A DNA stretch of 64,000 nucleotides, from the NCBI RefSeq assembly GCF_964340395.1, contig NC_135555.1, positions 18,317,115-18,381,114 of the forward strand. The letters run 5' to 3'. Position numbers and translations under genes: made by a program. Below the pieces are notes generated by a model that saw only the letters and a list, made by a program, of their open reading frames with translations, made no database searches and was not told the origin of the DNA. Each line of letters starts with the position of its first letter. Position 1 is the first letter of the stretch. This document shows, one piece after another, positions 1-13,070 of this stretch. The DNA is from Glandiceps talaboti (taxonomy: Eukaryota > Hemichordata > Enteropneusta > Spengelidae).

Positions 1-718
1 CAATAGGTTTTAGTTAGAGTGTGATGTGCACCCATTATCTTTCCTCATTATTATGCCAAATTTAGTCAAATTTCTTTGTTTTTTAATTTGATAAACAAGA
101 TGAAATAAAATCTTTAAATTTACTCTCTAAAGAGACAAATGCAAATTACTTATTATGCTGTACATTGCACCTAAAATTACTGTATCGAAAGCTGACAAAA
201 ATTTCTACAGAAATGCAACTGAAATATTTTACTAATTTCTTTTACTCGGAGTAAAATTAGGACTGATAATATGGTTTTGGACATTGTCTTTGATTTATAT
301 GAATATTGAAATAATTAGCGATTACACCAAATTTCAGTTAAATCATGATTCATTTTTTTTGGATTTTTTATATTATTTTGGGGTTTCCCCCATGGTGTTT
401 GAGTTCATAATTCATTGCCAATTGATTTCTGATTAATCTTTATAACATTTTTAGTGGACAAAATTTTCAAATAATGGCATAAAAAAATCAAAACCTCTGA
501 GTATGCCATATGGGTGCTCAGTGATTAGAATTGTAAAATATACTGGGGAAAATTAAAAAAGTTTCAAAAAAAACGAGAAAACGTACATTACAAGTAATAA
601 ACAATGCTACTGTTATTGGGCATATGAAGTAATATTTTTGTGTATCGTTCTCTCCTGGAAAATAAAATCGATATGAACAAACTTTTGTTTTTAATATGAA
701 TATATAATATAGACTAAC
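1..718 (-). other. 5' part of intron 2
   Basis: This stretch starts at the GTTAGT donor (718-713 on the minus strand) and runs off the window. It is AT-rich, with no further exon, repeat array or transposon that I can recognise. The next exon, expected to encode the TAFH/NHR1 domain if the family call is right, must lie beyond base 1. Confidence 0.6.
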
Positions 719-877
719 CTGAGTTGGAACTGGTGGAAACTGATCTGGAATGAGATGGCACTGACATACTAGTAACAGAGGTCTGTCCTGTCGGGGAGCT
801 CTGTGGCTGCGTTGATGCAGTTTTTGCACTGCTGCCTTGATCTGCCGGCGAATCAGGCATGTTTGGTTCTATGTAAT
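719..877 (-). CDS. Second coding exon of the same gene, carrying the MPDSP motif of MTG/ETO proteins
   Basis: This is a 159-base internal exon. It follows a T-rich tract ending in TTATAG and ends ...AACTCAG before GTTAGT. It enters with two bases and leaves with one, so it is symmetric (phase 1 at both ends) and matches the phase-1 donor of the exon at 51416-51656. It encodes about 53 residues starting YIEPNMPDSPADQG, then a Ser/Thr/Gln-rich disordered stretch ending in SRSVSTSSNSG. MPDSP followed by S/T/P/Q-rich sequence is a conserved N-terminal feature of RUNX1T1 and CBFA2T3 (MPGSP in CBFA2T2), where it precedes the TAFH/NHR1 domain. The internal Met (codon at 860-858) could also start transcripts made from another promoter. 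The family call rests on a short motif, so it is moderate. The exon itself is well supported by splice sites, GC content above its surroundings and an open frame. Confidence 0.65.
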
Positions 878-2429
878 CTATAACAAAAAAAACACACAGA
901 GATATAAAAGATGAAGGACTTAATGATACATTAATAGGTACACACATACATATCAATAGCAATGAATAGAAAAAAATGATAATAATAATAACAATACAAG
1001 ACTGGACAGAATTTACCCCTAAAAAAACATGTATGTGCCAAAGTTCCTAGCTTCCTGTTTCAGATCTTGTGAGGACATGTTTTACAGGGTTGAATTACAT
1101 TCAGGGAGGCATGTTCATCCTCAAATAAGTTAGACAAACAATACTCAAATAGGAAAGGGGACAAAAGAACGGTTAAATGCAGCACATATAGAACAAAGCC
1201 TGTGTGTAGAAGTGAAAATCAACTATTAGTCGGATGTGTGACACAGTTCAGGAAGAAATGTTGTAATTTGGGCAGGTGATGTAACAACGGTAGTGATCAC
1301 ACTGAGACTTAGCAATTGTAATAACCTGACGTCTATGCTATACATCAATCACTTTACCTTGTCTTTCTGTTTTGCTAACCATGAAGACAGTTTTGTAATC
1401 CACAGTCAAAAAAAACTCAACTCAAGTCCACAAACAAGAGAGGGAACAAGCAAAACAAAGTGCGGTAGTCGCTCGTAGAAGTAGCACTGTGTATAGTTTG
1501 CCACCCAGCAACAAACTGACTGCCAGTCTAAAATAAGAGAGAGCAGGATCGAGACAGAGCCAGGGAGACTCCAATACCCCTATCATGCACACCACTGTAT
1601 GTGTGTGTGTGTGAGCTGGATTGGAAAACGTACAAGGAAGTCCAGGTGCTGTGAACACATGTTCATTTCCTAATTGTATGACTGAGTGGCCCACAAAAGA
1701 CCAATAGCTCATTTACCACACAATGCCATTGGAGTGGCCAGACAACGTACATGCCTACTGATCTTCTTTGTTATGATAATGTTGGCTGATTCCATTGCTA
1801 ACACAAAAAATTGCCTGCCCAGCCCGTCTGTTCGTCTTACCCATACACTGTATATATACATGACAATACTTGGAACATTTGCTGGCATGGGTATGTGTAT
1901 ATATAATATGTAAAGTTTTCTTTGCTCTTCTAAAAAAATGCACATACGAAAACGCCTGTTATCCTCATATCTCCCAAACAATAGAAATTGACTGACTAAC
2001 TTTACTCAATGAAATCAGAGACATCTAACTTGTTATCTATAGAGGCCAGAAGCTATGACTCCAAGGTCAAAGGTGACATAAGGGGCCAAAGGTGACTCAG
2101 CCTTGTGCTCACTGTCCAGTGACATGTACACCCTCATTATACTCTATGTAAAGCTAAATATAGCCGATTAAACATGGATATACATGTACTTCTTGCCTTT
2201 TATGTCTATTTTAACACGGCTCTCTGTATAACAAACTGGTGGTAGGGTTGTTAGCTTTTAATATAGTGATGACAAAACTGTAGACCTGTACAATGTAGTA
2301 GTGAACAGGAAGTGTAAAAACGATGCCCTAGTACTTAAATCAGGTCAGGGCAAACCCTCACCAGGTACAACTAAACTTCTAACCAATCACAGTCCAGGAA
2401 GGACAAACTTAATCAAACTTTTAATAAGA

Positions 2430-2680
2430 CATTGTTTCTATGACGATATTTTTATTCAATATTTTGGTAAAATTGAGGTTTGATTGGACAGTGATCCTTT
2501 TAGGGTATTTCAATATTTGGAAGATTAAGAGTTTATTTTTACATTGTTTCCATGACAACATTTGTCAATATTTGGTAAATTCATTGACATTTAACTTTAC
2601 ACCACATCTTTTAAGGTATTTAAATATTCTAGGTAAATAGAAGTTTAGTTTCCATGACAACACTTTATTCAATTTTTCCA
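2430..2680. repeat. Degenerate AT-rich tandem repeat, period about 105-120 bp
   Basis: The phrase TTTC(C/T)ATGAC(G/A)A occurs three times (near 2436, 2548 and 2651). Each time it is followed by a CAATATTTTGGTAAA-like or TTCAATTTTTCC segment and by TTTTA(G/A)GGTATTT. About 2.5 diverged copies are present. Confidence 0.55.
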
Positions 2681-5595
2681 TATTTTTCTTTCATATCTTG
2701 TAATCTGATAATTTGGTTCAGCTTTTGTACAATGCCCATCAATTTGACATGTACATTATAAAGTACAGTGTGAGTTTATCATTTAAAAGGGACATGTGCC
2801 AACTTGAGACATGATTTATTTTTTTCTAAACTTTTATTGCTTACATAAAATTCATGTATCATATTCACGTTGATTTGAAAAGAGTATGAAATATCCCATA
2901 TTATAGCATTAACAGGTTTATACATGTGTATTTATACCATGGTCCTCATGTCAGTGATGCTTTTTTTTTTGGCATACCCCAAAATTGTAATTTATTTGGT
3001 TTTGTGTGACTTTTATGTTACATATCTCCTAGTTTAGTAGTAGTGACAAATTATACATCTGTCAGTACAAACAATAAAGATGTACAATTCTTCTTATGAA
3101 ACAAAAACGTTAAAGAAAAAATTTTGACATCCAGTGCATACCCCCTTTAATAACTTCTTACGATCGAACTTTTTTCCATAAGCATATCATTTCTAAATGA
3201 TTTTCAACTAGCTCAAATATAACAGTTTAATAAAAAATATACCTTGCTAAAACCTGCAGCAAATAATTTCCAAGGCAACATACGAATGCATTCACTTTCA
3301 ATTTTTTGAAACAAAGAAAAAATTACACTGTTACTGAAGAGTTTAATCAAGTGATTAATGGCCAGTTGTCGTTTAACGCTACAATTCATACTTTAGTTAT
3401 GAAGTAATTCTTTTAAAAAAGCCATTATCAAATTGTGAATGGGATTGCCTTTCAAACTTTTGTTTTCATAAAAAAACTCTTAAATCAATTAATCAGCTGA
3501 ATGGATATGAATAGAAACAGTTTAAAATTTAAAAGTTCAATATTTATATCCCAAAACAGTTACTATTGGATTATAAAAATATATCTAGTACATAAAACAA
3601 AATTAATCATTTTTTTCCTTGGCTTTTAAGTATATCTAAAACTTGTTAGTAACAAGTGGAATTGAGAGATAGATGTTTGATCTTGACATGGATTGTCAAA
3701 TAAATATTTCTAAAAAAAAATACAACAAATCGGAAAACTTCTGGAAATTCACTTTTTTTAAGTTGAGTTAACATTGCCTGTAAAAAGTTAAAGTTGAAAT
3801 ATATCTCGATACGCTACAAAATGCCTCATTTTTCAATTCCTCACCCTCAGATTGTGACCACCCCCATGAATCAAATGGAATGTTACATTGTATCATTTCC
3901 CAGATTTTGATTTCATGACCACCCCCCATATAGAAACAATAGAATGTTAACTGCATTATGTCTGGATTTGTATAAAATTATCTATGAAATCTATAGGTGT
4001 CAAGATTAATATCAAAATATATTCAATGTAAGATTACAAACTAATTTTCATAAAAATGTTAAAAGTTCCAATGTATAAACAAAGTTTCAGTCTTCCAAGT
4101 TTTTGAACTTCCTGTGCAAATTTCTCTAGAATAGAACAAAAATGTAAAATTCACGAGCTCAAAATTAATATTCTAAATGTCTCATTAATCGACACACCTA
4201 CCGTGAAATTTCTTTGAAAAACAGTTTGATAACCTTCAATTTTGAGGCAATTCATATTTTAAGATATCTAAATCTGAAAATATGATATGCAAGTCATCAT
4301 AAAAATGTACCTAATTCTAATAAACATAGAGTCACTACATGTGACATCCAGGGTCTAACTGATGTTTCTGTACCAGTAGAAGTGTTGTGATAATCAAACA
4401 AAACTAAATCATATGTTTCATGCAACAGATCCTATTAGTGTTGCAAAAACAGGCTGGTAGGCTTTTTTCTTCCCTTTTTTTTTTTTTACAGAAAAAGTGC
4501 TCCTAATGAAGTATAAAATGTTCCGTGAGAAAAACACACAAAGCTGAAAAATATTCAAGAGAGGGAGTTAATTACATGTGGAATATCATTGCATGCAGGT
4601 TACCAGTATAAGTTTGTTCTCTGGCACGATATGAACATGTTTATATAATTACACATGCAACTCTTTCCCCACCTACTAGGTGAATTTTTTGCAAAATTTT
4701 GTAAATTTTTCGATAGGTAGATCAAATTTTTTATTTTCAAAACACTAATAAACACTGTTTGCATGGTTTTGTTCTAAAATTAAACTAAGATTTTCCAAAA
4801 ACTTACTGATGAACAAGAATTTCTGTTCACAATAAATTGGCGGGAAAGTGGTAAAGAAAGCAGGCTATGCACAGATAAGATTCAAACTATGAAATGTATA
4901 GGATGGCAATGCTGCTTCACTGTACCCATATACACATTCTGGTACAACTTTTCTGAAGTAATTATCAAATCAAAGTTTTCTTCCTAAGGGTTGGAGAAAG
5001 CTATCTGATCACAAATTGCTCGTTTGGTGAAAAAAGCAGACAAAAACTATCTTCATGTTTAAATCACAGATATGCATATAAACTTTTCCCGAGCACATAA
5101 TTATTTCGTGAAAAAAATGAAAACAAAAAAAATTCAACAAAATAGAATCTTTTAATGCAATTCTGGGGAACTTTTAATGATTAATACAGTTAGCATCTGT
5201 TTGATTCTTGCGTACCAGTACTCTTTTCCAAGCTGAAGCTTCAATACATGCAATAATCAGACATATTCAGACTGCAAACGCCATAATTAATTTTAACGTT
5301 CCTTTTCCCCCTCTTTAAAAAAATTCTCACATCATCGTAGACGGACATCATTTGATTTGCAATGATTTATGAGGTAATGATTCATGCGAGTATCCGTTAT
5401 TCTACCATCACATTTCCCTCAATAATAATAATTGCACTTTATCAATACGACAAAACGAAGATTGACAGCCTCAAACATGTAGAAAAAATATCATCCAACA
5501 CACCATATTGTCAACGAATAACTCCATTTCTATTTTATCTCTTTCACAATACACAGCCCGTCAATACACAAGCATTAAGCCTAACAAAAAAAAAA

Positions 5596-5953
5596 TTGTG
5601 TGGTTCCGACTAAGCTCAATTTTAGAATAGGTGGGGTAGGTAGACTTTTTTATTTAATTTTTTTTAAAAATATATTTCTTTTTCATATGCGAGCGTCTAG
5701 TTCAAGTAGTTATGTTTTCCGTTGTTTACCATATGGTCTCTGTGTTATTGGTTTCTTCTCATCAGATGTACAGCCATTACCGATTGGAAGAACAGTTTTA
5801 TATTGTCTGTTTAAGTCGATGCCAGTTTCCACATCCACAATTTCTTGCGAGCGAGACTTTCACGCGATTTATTTTTTTTTTCTCGAATACGTAAAAGAAA
5901 GTTTAGAATCAGCATGGAAAACTAGGTTAGGTTGGGTAACCGGAACCAAACAA
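5596..5953 (+). mobile_element. MITE-like element, family A, copy 1
   Basis: This 358-bp element begins TTGTGTGGTTCC and ends GGAACCAAACAA, giving terminal inverted repeats of about 12 bp with one mismatch. They are flanked by an A-run on the left and a T-run on the right. The core (GTTCAAGTAGTTATGTTTTC, then CATCAGATGTACAGCCATTA) is strongly conserved with the copies at 11009 and 40387. The long open frame through it is a translation of the repeat, not a gene. Size, inverted ends and absence of coding capacity fit a non-autonomous DNA transposon. Confidence 0.7.
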
Positions 5954-6715
5954 TTTTTTTTTATAGGCGTTATGAGTACGACTCGTAGAATGAAGATAGT
6001 GCAGTCATACTCAGATTGGCTAACAATGCTTTTACTAAAGATACACTCTTCCAGTGAATATACGTAAATAATATGAATCAAATACGACAGCATTCTTTTT
6101 CTTGCTCTGATTACCATTCTTTACACAGATGGGAGTAATTCTTCCGCCTTTATTCTCTCTAAACCTTAAACTGGCATACCAGATGTGACCCTCACCAGGG
6201 ACAATGTGCTCTGATAAATCTCTTCGTTTCAATCTCTCTTATTTTCACTGTTGAATTTTGAAGCCCTTTGCCATCTCGTTTCAGAGATCGGACCAGATGC
6301 TGGCATTGATCTATGAATACACGATGTTTGAGTAGGATATTACAGTTTTTAGACGCTCACAATCAAATAACGATGTACCTCGATCTATTTGGTCATTTTT
6401 AAAAAAAAATGGCATAATGATGTTTTGTGGACAGAATGAAAGCTGAAAAGACATCCAAAACAGTACGATGACATTTTCTATTTGATGTTGAGTGAAATGT
6501 TACAGTAATTATGATTGTTTTCAAGTTTTGACCTGGTGACACTCACCGAGAGCTAGCTAGTCTCAGTATTATTCACATTCTCACAAACCAGAACTGATTT
6601 TTTTTCCATGGTGTGTCTTGGACGATGCCGTAAAAGAGACTGTGGTTAACGACAATGATTTCAGAAAACTTATTAACTGAATAAACTTGAATACTGAATG
6701 ACAAAAAAGAAAATC

Positions 6716-6735
6716 GGGGGGGGGGGGGGGGGGGG
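6716..6735. repeat. Poly-G run, 20 bases
   Basis: An uninterrupted G tract in AT-rich surroundings. Confidence 0.95.
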
Positions 6736-7046
6736 TTCTTAGAGTCGATATTAATCTCAAGATTGATGCCCAAGGATTATAAGATTTTTGTCTATGTTAT
6801 TAATTTCCCAACACAATATTCCATTTTTACAATCAGTTGCATAAATCTAACAATACTCTTTTTTTTAATAGTTCTTCAGAAATTAGTACCTTAGTAAGAA
6901 GTATTTGTTAAAAATCATACTCCTTTTTCTATCAGGGTGTAGGTATTTGTTTATACACAAAAAACTACATACCATATACCGGTTGAGAAAAAAACCAAGG
7001 ATTCAGTTTCTGGTGACTTTTTAAGCGAAAAAAAATAAAATAATAA

Positions 7047-7362
7047 TTGTATGATTCTGATAACATGACCTCACAAAATAGGGTAGGTTGGCCGGAATTT
7101 TCTTTTCTTTTATTTCATTTTGTTGTATCTTATTAATTTTAATTTTTGAAAAATATTGCTTCGACCTAAAATCTAACATCTAACAAAATGTTGGTAAGAA
7201 GACCCCTTTTTCTGATAGTTTGATAAAATATGTACTGGCATCACTGGGGAAAGAAAACAAACACTGCATGAAGGTCAAGAAGACAAAGAATTTCTTCTTG
7301 TTTTTAAAAAATAAATGTTTAAAAAAAAGGTTTAAGGTCAGTTGGGTTATCAGAAACACACA
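7047..7362 (+). mobile_element. MITE-like element, family B, copy 1
   Basis: About 316 bp. The left end is TTGTATGATTCTGATAAC and the right end GTTATCAGAAACACACA followed by T8, so the ends are inverted repeats. Internal blocks CATCACTGGGGAAAGAAAAC and AAGGTCAAGAAGACA are shared with 31230-31579. A subterminal AATAGGGTAGGT resembles the subterminal AATAGGTGGGGTAGGT of family A. Confidence 0.65.
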
Positions 7363-7578
7363 TTTTTTTTCCCTGATGACACATAATTTGAAAGTTTTAC
7401 AAATTAGTTCTCATAATGAGACGTTATGTGTGGTTGGTTATCAGATATTTATACACACACACACCAAGGAGGTGGCCACTGGATGTTTTTCAGCCCATGA
7501 CTTTAACACCATAATGATGTAACAAGGGAAAGCCTGTTGGTTTATGTACTTCATTTCCTCCCTGGCTTTACATACACA

Positions 7579-7603
7579 CTCTCTCTCTCTCTCTCTCTCT
7601 CTC
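7579..7603. repeat. (CT)n microsatellite
   Basis: About 12 uninterrupted CT units. Confidence 0.95.
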
Positions 7604-9834
7604 CAGGGCTTTCACAGTCTACTCTGACATTTGTAGATGAAGCCATCTGTAATGTCAAAGCTGCGTCAATACCTCAAAGCTTTTACGCAAATTGATAGTT
7701 GTAGTAGACCAACACGTGATCATTACACAACACACACACACATGTACAGAAGATGGATTTCAGTGCTAGTGTACAATAGACTAAGCAGTAACCATATGTA
7801 ATATAAATGAACAGAATGCGTTGTAAATGTTTCTGAAACATTTTTTATTTTCGTTATGGTTTCTGAACCCTGATAGCAGCAAGAGAATCGGGCATAGATA
7901 TCATTATTTTGATGGGAACCTGGTATTAGAAAGGGATATCCCGTCATAAAAGTTGCATTGCTTTTCATACCTAATAACATATATTTGAGCAGCAAACCCC
8001 TTTAACAACCATGGGGAAACTTGGGTAGATTTTACTGACTAGCTACCCCTATCAAAAATGTTGGAAAAATTAAAACATATCTAATCTAAACCAAGTTCTA
8101 TGAAATGAGGCAATCTGAATGCCTGGATCTCTCAGACTATTATGTAAGCAATTGGAAATACTATCAAATCAGACAACTAATGAGAACTAATAGTAGTGCT
8201 ATGAGACATAAACATATCACTGTGGTTTCTAAGAAACCCTGCACATGAAAAGGAAAGCTATCTTGTTAACGTATACAGACTTCATCCCAAGACTTGCATC
8301 TATACTGTCATCCTTTACTATCTGCATGGATTGTACACTAGCTATCTATCATAATCTATATATACACATTTTTATCAAATTCTACTGCAACAAAAGACAT
8401 TAGAACAAAACCGTAAACATTCTTAGTAACCCTAAATCTGTTATCTCTGAGTCAGAAATTATTTAGTTTCCATGACTGTAAGTGCAGGTAATACCTCAGT
8501 TAAAGAAAGTCGATCATTTTAACACGATCAGCAGTAAACAACATGGTGGCTATAGTAGCTACTGCTGACATGAGTTTTCCAAAGGAAACATTTTCCTTCC
8601 GAGTTGTAAACAAATAAAGTGTGATGTTACCAGATTTCAGATTTCGTGAAAAAAAGGGCTCATATATTGTCAAATACCATGGATACAAATGGCATATCAC
8701 AATGAAAAAAAGTAGATTTTTTTTTACCTGTTTACAGTGACGTACAGTTCTATACACACATGTACAGCAGAGCACAACCTTATGTTTTGCCTTCCCTTGA
8801 TAGTAGTACTAATGACAGTTTAACTGTCTTCTCTGTAACTGACTCCACGACAAGATGTGCAAATGACAAGACCTGGTTACCTTGGAAACACTTTCCAGGT
8901 GGGGGCAGTTCGTCAAGGATGTAAAGAGTGACTATATTGTTATGGAAACTAATTGGCACTGCAGCGACAATAAGTATCCTCAAAAAGAAGACCGATTTCT
9001 CAAAGCTCCCCCCTCGAGTAAGTGTCTTCTAATGAGATGAGGTGTAAAGAGGCGGTGAAAGCTGGTGGGATGACTAAATTTAGAATGTTAAGACTGGAGG
9101 CATAAAGTCAAGTATAATGTGTATTACATATGTGTGAATCAGTCAATATTCTCAACATCTGAATGAATCTTGATATGTGAAGAATCTTGTGAACCACATT
9201 AGGAGAGAAAATCCAGAATTTGGAAGTGAATTTAGAGATTGTCATAGTGTTACCTGTGTTTTCAATTTCAAATGACAGTGACAGCAAACTATCAAAAATA
9301 GAATGTAAGTATGTATACAGATAGACACAATACATAGTCTATTTTAAACTGTGAGGGCGCCATGCACTGGACTGCATGCTCACCTGTATATTTTGTTTGT
9401 GTTTGTATGGTATGACGCCAACTTTGGATAATGATTGCAAATTAACACAAGCAAGTGCACAAATGATGGTGGGAAGGATAATATATTTTTGACTTGACTA
9501 GGTTGACAAGACAAAGTAGTATAAAGTGAAGACGTCTGTAGCTACAGTCTGGGAAGTGGGTGTGATGCGCAGTCTGTGCACCAACCATTAGACAGATTAT
9601 CACCTCTGTGTTAGTCTTATTACAGGAGTGGTGGTACACACTCCATCTGATTCCCATCTCCGTTCTGCAGTCTAGCCACAGGTGACATGTATCAACTTGC
9701 CACCTTTGAACTCTCGCCATCTCTCGCATTTTGGCGTATATTAGGATTAGGATTCTGTTCAAGGTGTGAACAAAATTTGTCTGACCACAAAGTTGGTCCA
9801 CAACATCTGAATGATCCTATATACAATAGTTGTG

Positions 9835-9895
9835 GCTCCACTGATAAGATATAACACTAATTTGAGAACCTGGGATTAAAACATGGGCCTTTAAC
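9835..9895. repeat. Short dispersed repeat E, copy 1
   Basis: CTGATAAGATATAACACTAA and AACCTGGGATTAAAACATGG with GGCCTTTAA match 35617-35673 in the same order (CTGATAAGATAAAACTAA, AACCTGGGATTGAAAAATTG, GCCTTTAA). The pair may be a remnant of a transposon. The boundaries are uncertain. Confidence 0.4.
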
Positions 9896-11008
9896 AAAGA
9901 CATAAACATGACTGAAGTCATGGTTGATCACGGGGGGGGGGGGCTTCACACTGCATTGATACTCTTTCATGTTATCAGCATACCTTAAAATACCAAACCG
10001 ACACCAAGCCAACATTTGCAAAGATTTTCTATATTTTGCTACAAAGAGTACACGGTAACATGCGCAAACAACACTTATTTAAGTTCAACATCTCTCACAA
10101 AATCATTACCAGCATTTTCCATCATTTCCTGTCTCTTTGATACTAGATATTCTGTTGGTTTAATTTTCAAAATAAACAATAATTTATATCAATCATTTGT
10201 ATAGTAATTTTAAAGTGAGTGCTTCGCATTTGTTATTTTTTTTTTTACAACTCACTCTAATATCCTGTTCTTACTCCCTGTTGACATTTTTACAGCAGAA
10301 TAATTGCGTAAGAAACTTGAATAATAATTTGCACCCAATATCACAGGAAAGCTATTAAAAGCGACAATTAGTGTACAAACAACATCGTAATGACATAAAT
10401 AGTGTTTCATCTGTAGAGAAGTGATAGTTTCCTGGCACAGGAGTTGATGTGTAAAATTTAACTTCCTGCTATTAACGAGTATATGTTAATTCGTTATATT
10501 TTAGTCAATAAAAAAAAGAACCCATCAATAGCCAATCTCAATTCCCAATTTACAGTATCACAAACTAAACCTCCAAGTTCAAGTGATGGTTTTGCAAAAT
10601 CCAAGTTCAAAAAGTATATTGTTAATTTCCAATAATAATTACATTAATATAGGTAAGCAGGTCTTATCAGATTTCCCTCCTTCTGTCATTTCTGTGTGTT
10701 GATACTATATTTACTCACACTTTGCAAAATATCTTCTCGATAAAAATCTTGAACTTGAAGAGGCTAGAAAATTTCCGATAATTTTTTTTCACTTTGACAT
10801 TACTACATATATGCTGCGAAATATCTTTAATATATATGCCAACATATTGCATTCTAGAAATGTCACATGACCAAAAACAACCCCCCACAACAATACTGGG
10901 TTCTTTCACAGGGCATAGCTTATTATTTCCCAGGGTCTTTACAGTTTCCATCCACCAAAGTGAAACTCATTCCACAGTTTACATTAACAATAAGGCCTAT
11001 TAAAAAAA

Positions 11009-11362
11009 TAGTTTGGTCTCCTTTACCCCATCCCATCCCACCTAATTTTTCACTGCCAACCCTAAAAATTTGTTTCATGTATTCAAGAAAAAAGAATAAA
11101 ATCATGAAAACTATGATGTGTCGTGAGAAACAGTGGATGCAGACACTGACATCAACTTAAAAAGACAAAATAAAACTGTTCTTCCAATCTGTAATGGCTG
11201 TACATCTGATGAGAAGAAACCAATAACACAGAGACCATATGGAAAACAAACGGAAAACATAACTACTTGAACTAGACACTCGCATATGAAACAGAAAATC
11301 ACACAAAAAAAACCCTACCTACTCCACGTATTCTAAAATTGAGCGTAATTGGAACCACACAA
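11009..11362 (-). mobile_element. MITE-like element, family A, copy 2
   Basis: Inverted relative to the copy at 5596, this copy is about 354 bp. The left end reads TAGTTTGGTCTCC and the right end GGAACCACACAA. It contains the complement of the conserved core (TAATGGCTGTACATCTGATG) and GAACTAGACACTCGCATATG. Family membership is clear. The exact ends are less certain because the left terminus has diverged. Confidence 0.7.
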
Positions 11363-12169
11363 TATATTTTTAAAAGCCTAATCCGATAACTTGTGACCCT
11401 AAAAATTGATACACCACCATATTGTGTCTACGAAGTCTCACTTTAAATTAACCCCCAAAAATAACACTGAATAATTTAGAGAATAAAATGTAAACAGCTG
11501 TCTTTACATTTGATTCCAATCAAGACCAAAATGAACATTTGAGACACGGTTTTTATGCACTTATGGTGTTCTGCTACACAATCTGTAGGTATAGCTGCGA
11601 CTGAAACAAATTTCACCATGGAACAATAGCCAGTGGGTACTACCACACTGGAAATATCATGTATTTAATGGAAGTATACAAGACAAAAACGTGAAATGAA
11701 TAAGCGTAAAACATATTGATTGGTTGCATTATATACAGCCTCTCTTATATCAGTGATTAGACTATACTTTGTATGGACGTTACTAAGCTTTCAGGGTCCT
11801 CCATTACATTAGTCTTAGGGTTTTCATTTTCTATATTGTGAGAAAACACATGGTATGCGTGGGCAGCCATGAAAAGGGAGACTTAAATGCTTACAACAAA
11901 TGTAACAAATTATATGTTTGTTATTCATTGTTATGCTTGCTCTGTTTCCCCATTTCTAAGAAAATGTAACAGTTGATTTTTTACACAAGAAATATTGCAA
12001 AGTGGTGATTTTGTGACGTGAGTAAACAAACAGTAGTACTGGGAGTACAAAAAAAAATGATTTGACTCGGCGGACTTTTTATGAATGAAGACAGTATACG
12101 ATATTACGACCATATTGTACTCTACTTCTAAAAAAAAATGCTATGCCTTAAGTCTATAGAACGAAAATT

Positions 12170-12560
12170 TATCTTTAATACTCCCTGTCAATATGATGAT
12201 TCAATTGTGTGTAGACCTGAAATAAATTCATGTTCTTTCATCAATAACAAAAATATTCACAACATATTGAAATTTTAATATTTTAGAGTTTATTTTTATT
12301 GCTTCCCTCAATACGATCAAATTAATTTGTGTGCATATATACTCTAAAAAATTGTCTTTTCAAAAAAAAAAAAAATTCATTATTAATTTAAACTTATTGA
12401 AAGGTAATAATTCTTAAGTTTCTCTTATTTTTTCCCCTTCTATGTAATCATGCATATCAACCTATGTGCGTAATCTCCAAAATTGTCTTTTTCACGAAAA
12501 ATAGTCATTATCAATTTTAACATCTTGAAATAAATTTTTAAAAAAAGAAGCAATTCCTGT
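12170..12560. repeat. Degenerate AT-rich tandem repeat, period about 130 bp
   Basis: Three diverged units share a CAATATGATGATTCAATTGT-like block, TGTG(T/C)(A/G)TA(G/A), AAAATTGTCTTTT and TATTGAAAT(T/A)TTAAT. Confidence 0.4.
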
Positions 12561-12864
12561 AAAAGTAGTAAGTGTATTGTTACGAACAGAGTCGGTACAG
12601 ACAGACCTGATACAACTATTTCACCATTACACATGTACAGTAAATCTGTCAGACTAAACAAAAACAGTCTGGTGATTTTTCTTTAGTTTACGCATGACGT
12701 GATAGTTTGAATGATAGTGGTGTCATCATTGATATCTTTATTGTCTACAAGTGAAACAACAACATACAACTGTTGTAAGTGTTGTGCTGTATTGTATTAT
12801 TTCTGAGTATATTGACGTCACCAGTGTATCTTTCATTAACCGGCTTTTTCAAAAAAAAATTTAA

Positions 12865-13070
12865 AAAAAATGAAGGACAACTGGCTTAAATTAATGTTCC
12901 AGACGGCTGAAAGTTCGATATTTTTGTTTGAAAATTTAAAACAAAACTGTCGTAGATTTGAAAGTATCACAATAAATGAAGGACGATCGACTTAAACTAT
13001 TGCTCCAGACGACTGAAAATCCATTTTTTTTTTATTCAAACAAAAACCTGTCCTAGATTTGGAAGTAGTT
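12865..13070. repeat. Two-copy direct repeat, about 110 bp
   Basis: AAATGAAGGACAACTGGCTT followed by CCAGACGGCTGAAAGTTC and CTGTCGTAGATTTGAAAGTA recurs as AAATGAAGGACGATCGACTT, CCAGACGACTGAAAATCC and CTGTCCTAGATTTGGAAGTA. Confidence 0.75.

Noticed and set aside
5600-6067. A 155-codon open frame that looked like a small protein
   Set aside because: Most of it lies in the family A MITE, and parallel frames appear in the copies at 11111-11302 and 40419-40655, so it reflects repeat sequence.
9442-9801. A 119-codon minus-strand frame with several Cys and His
   Set aside because: No recognisable domain, no splice sites matching the gene's phase, and chance frames of this size are expected in 64 kb.
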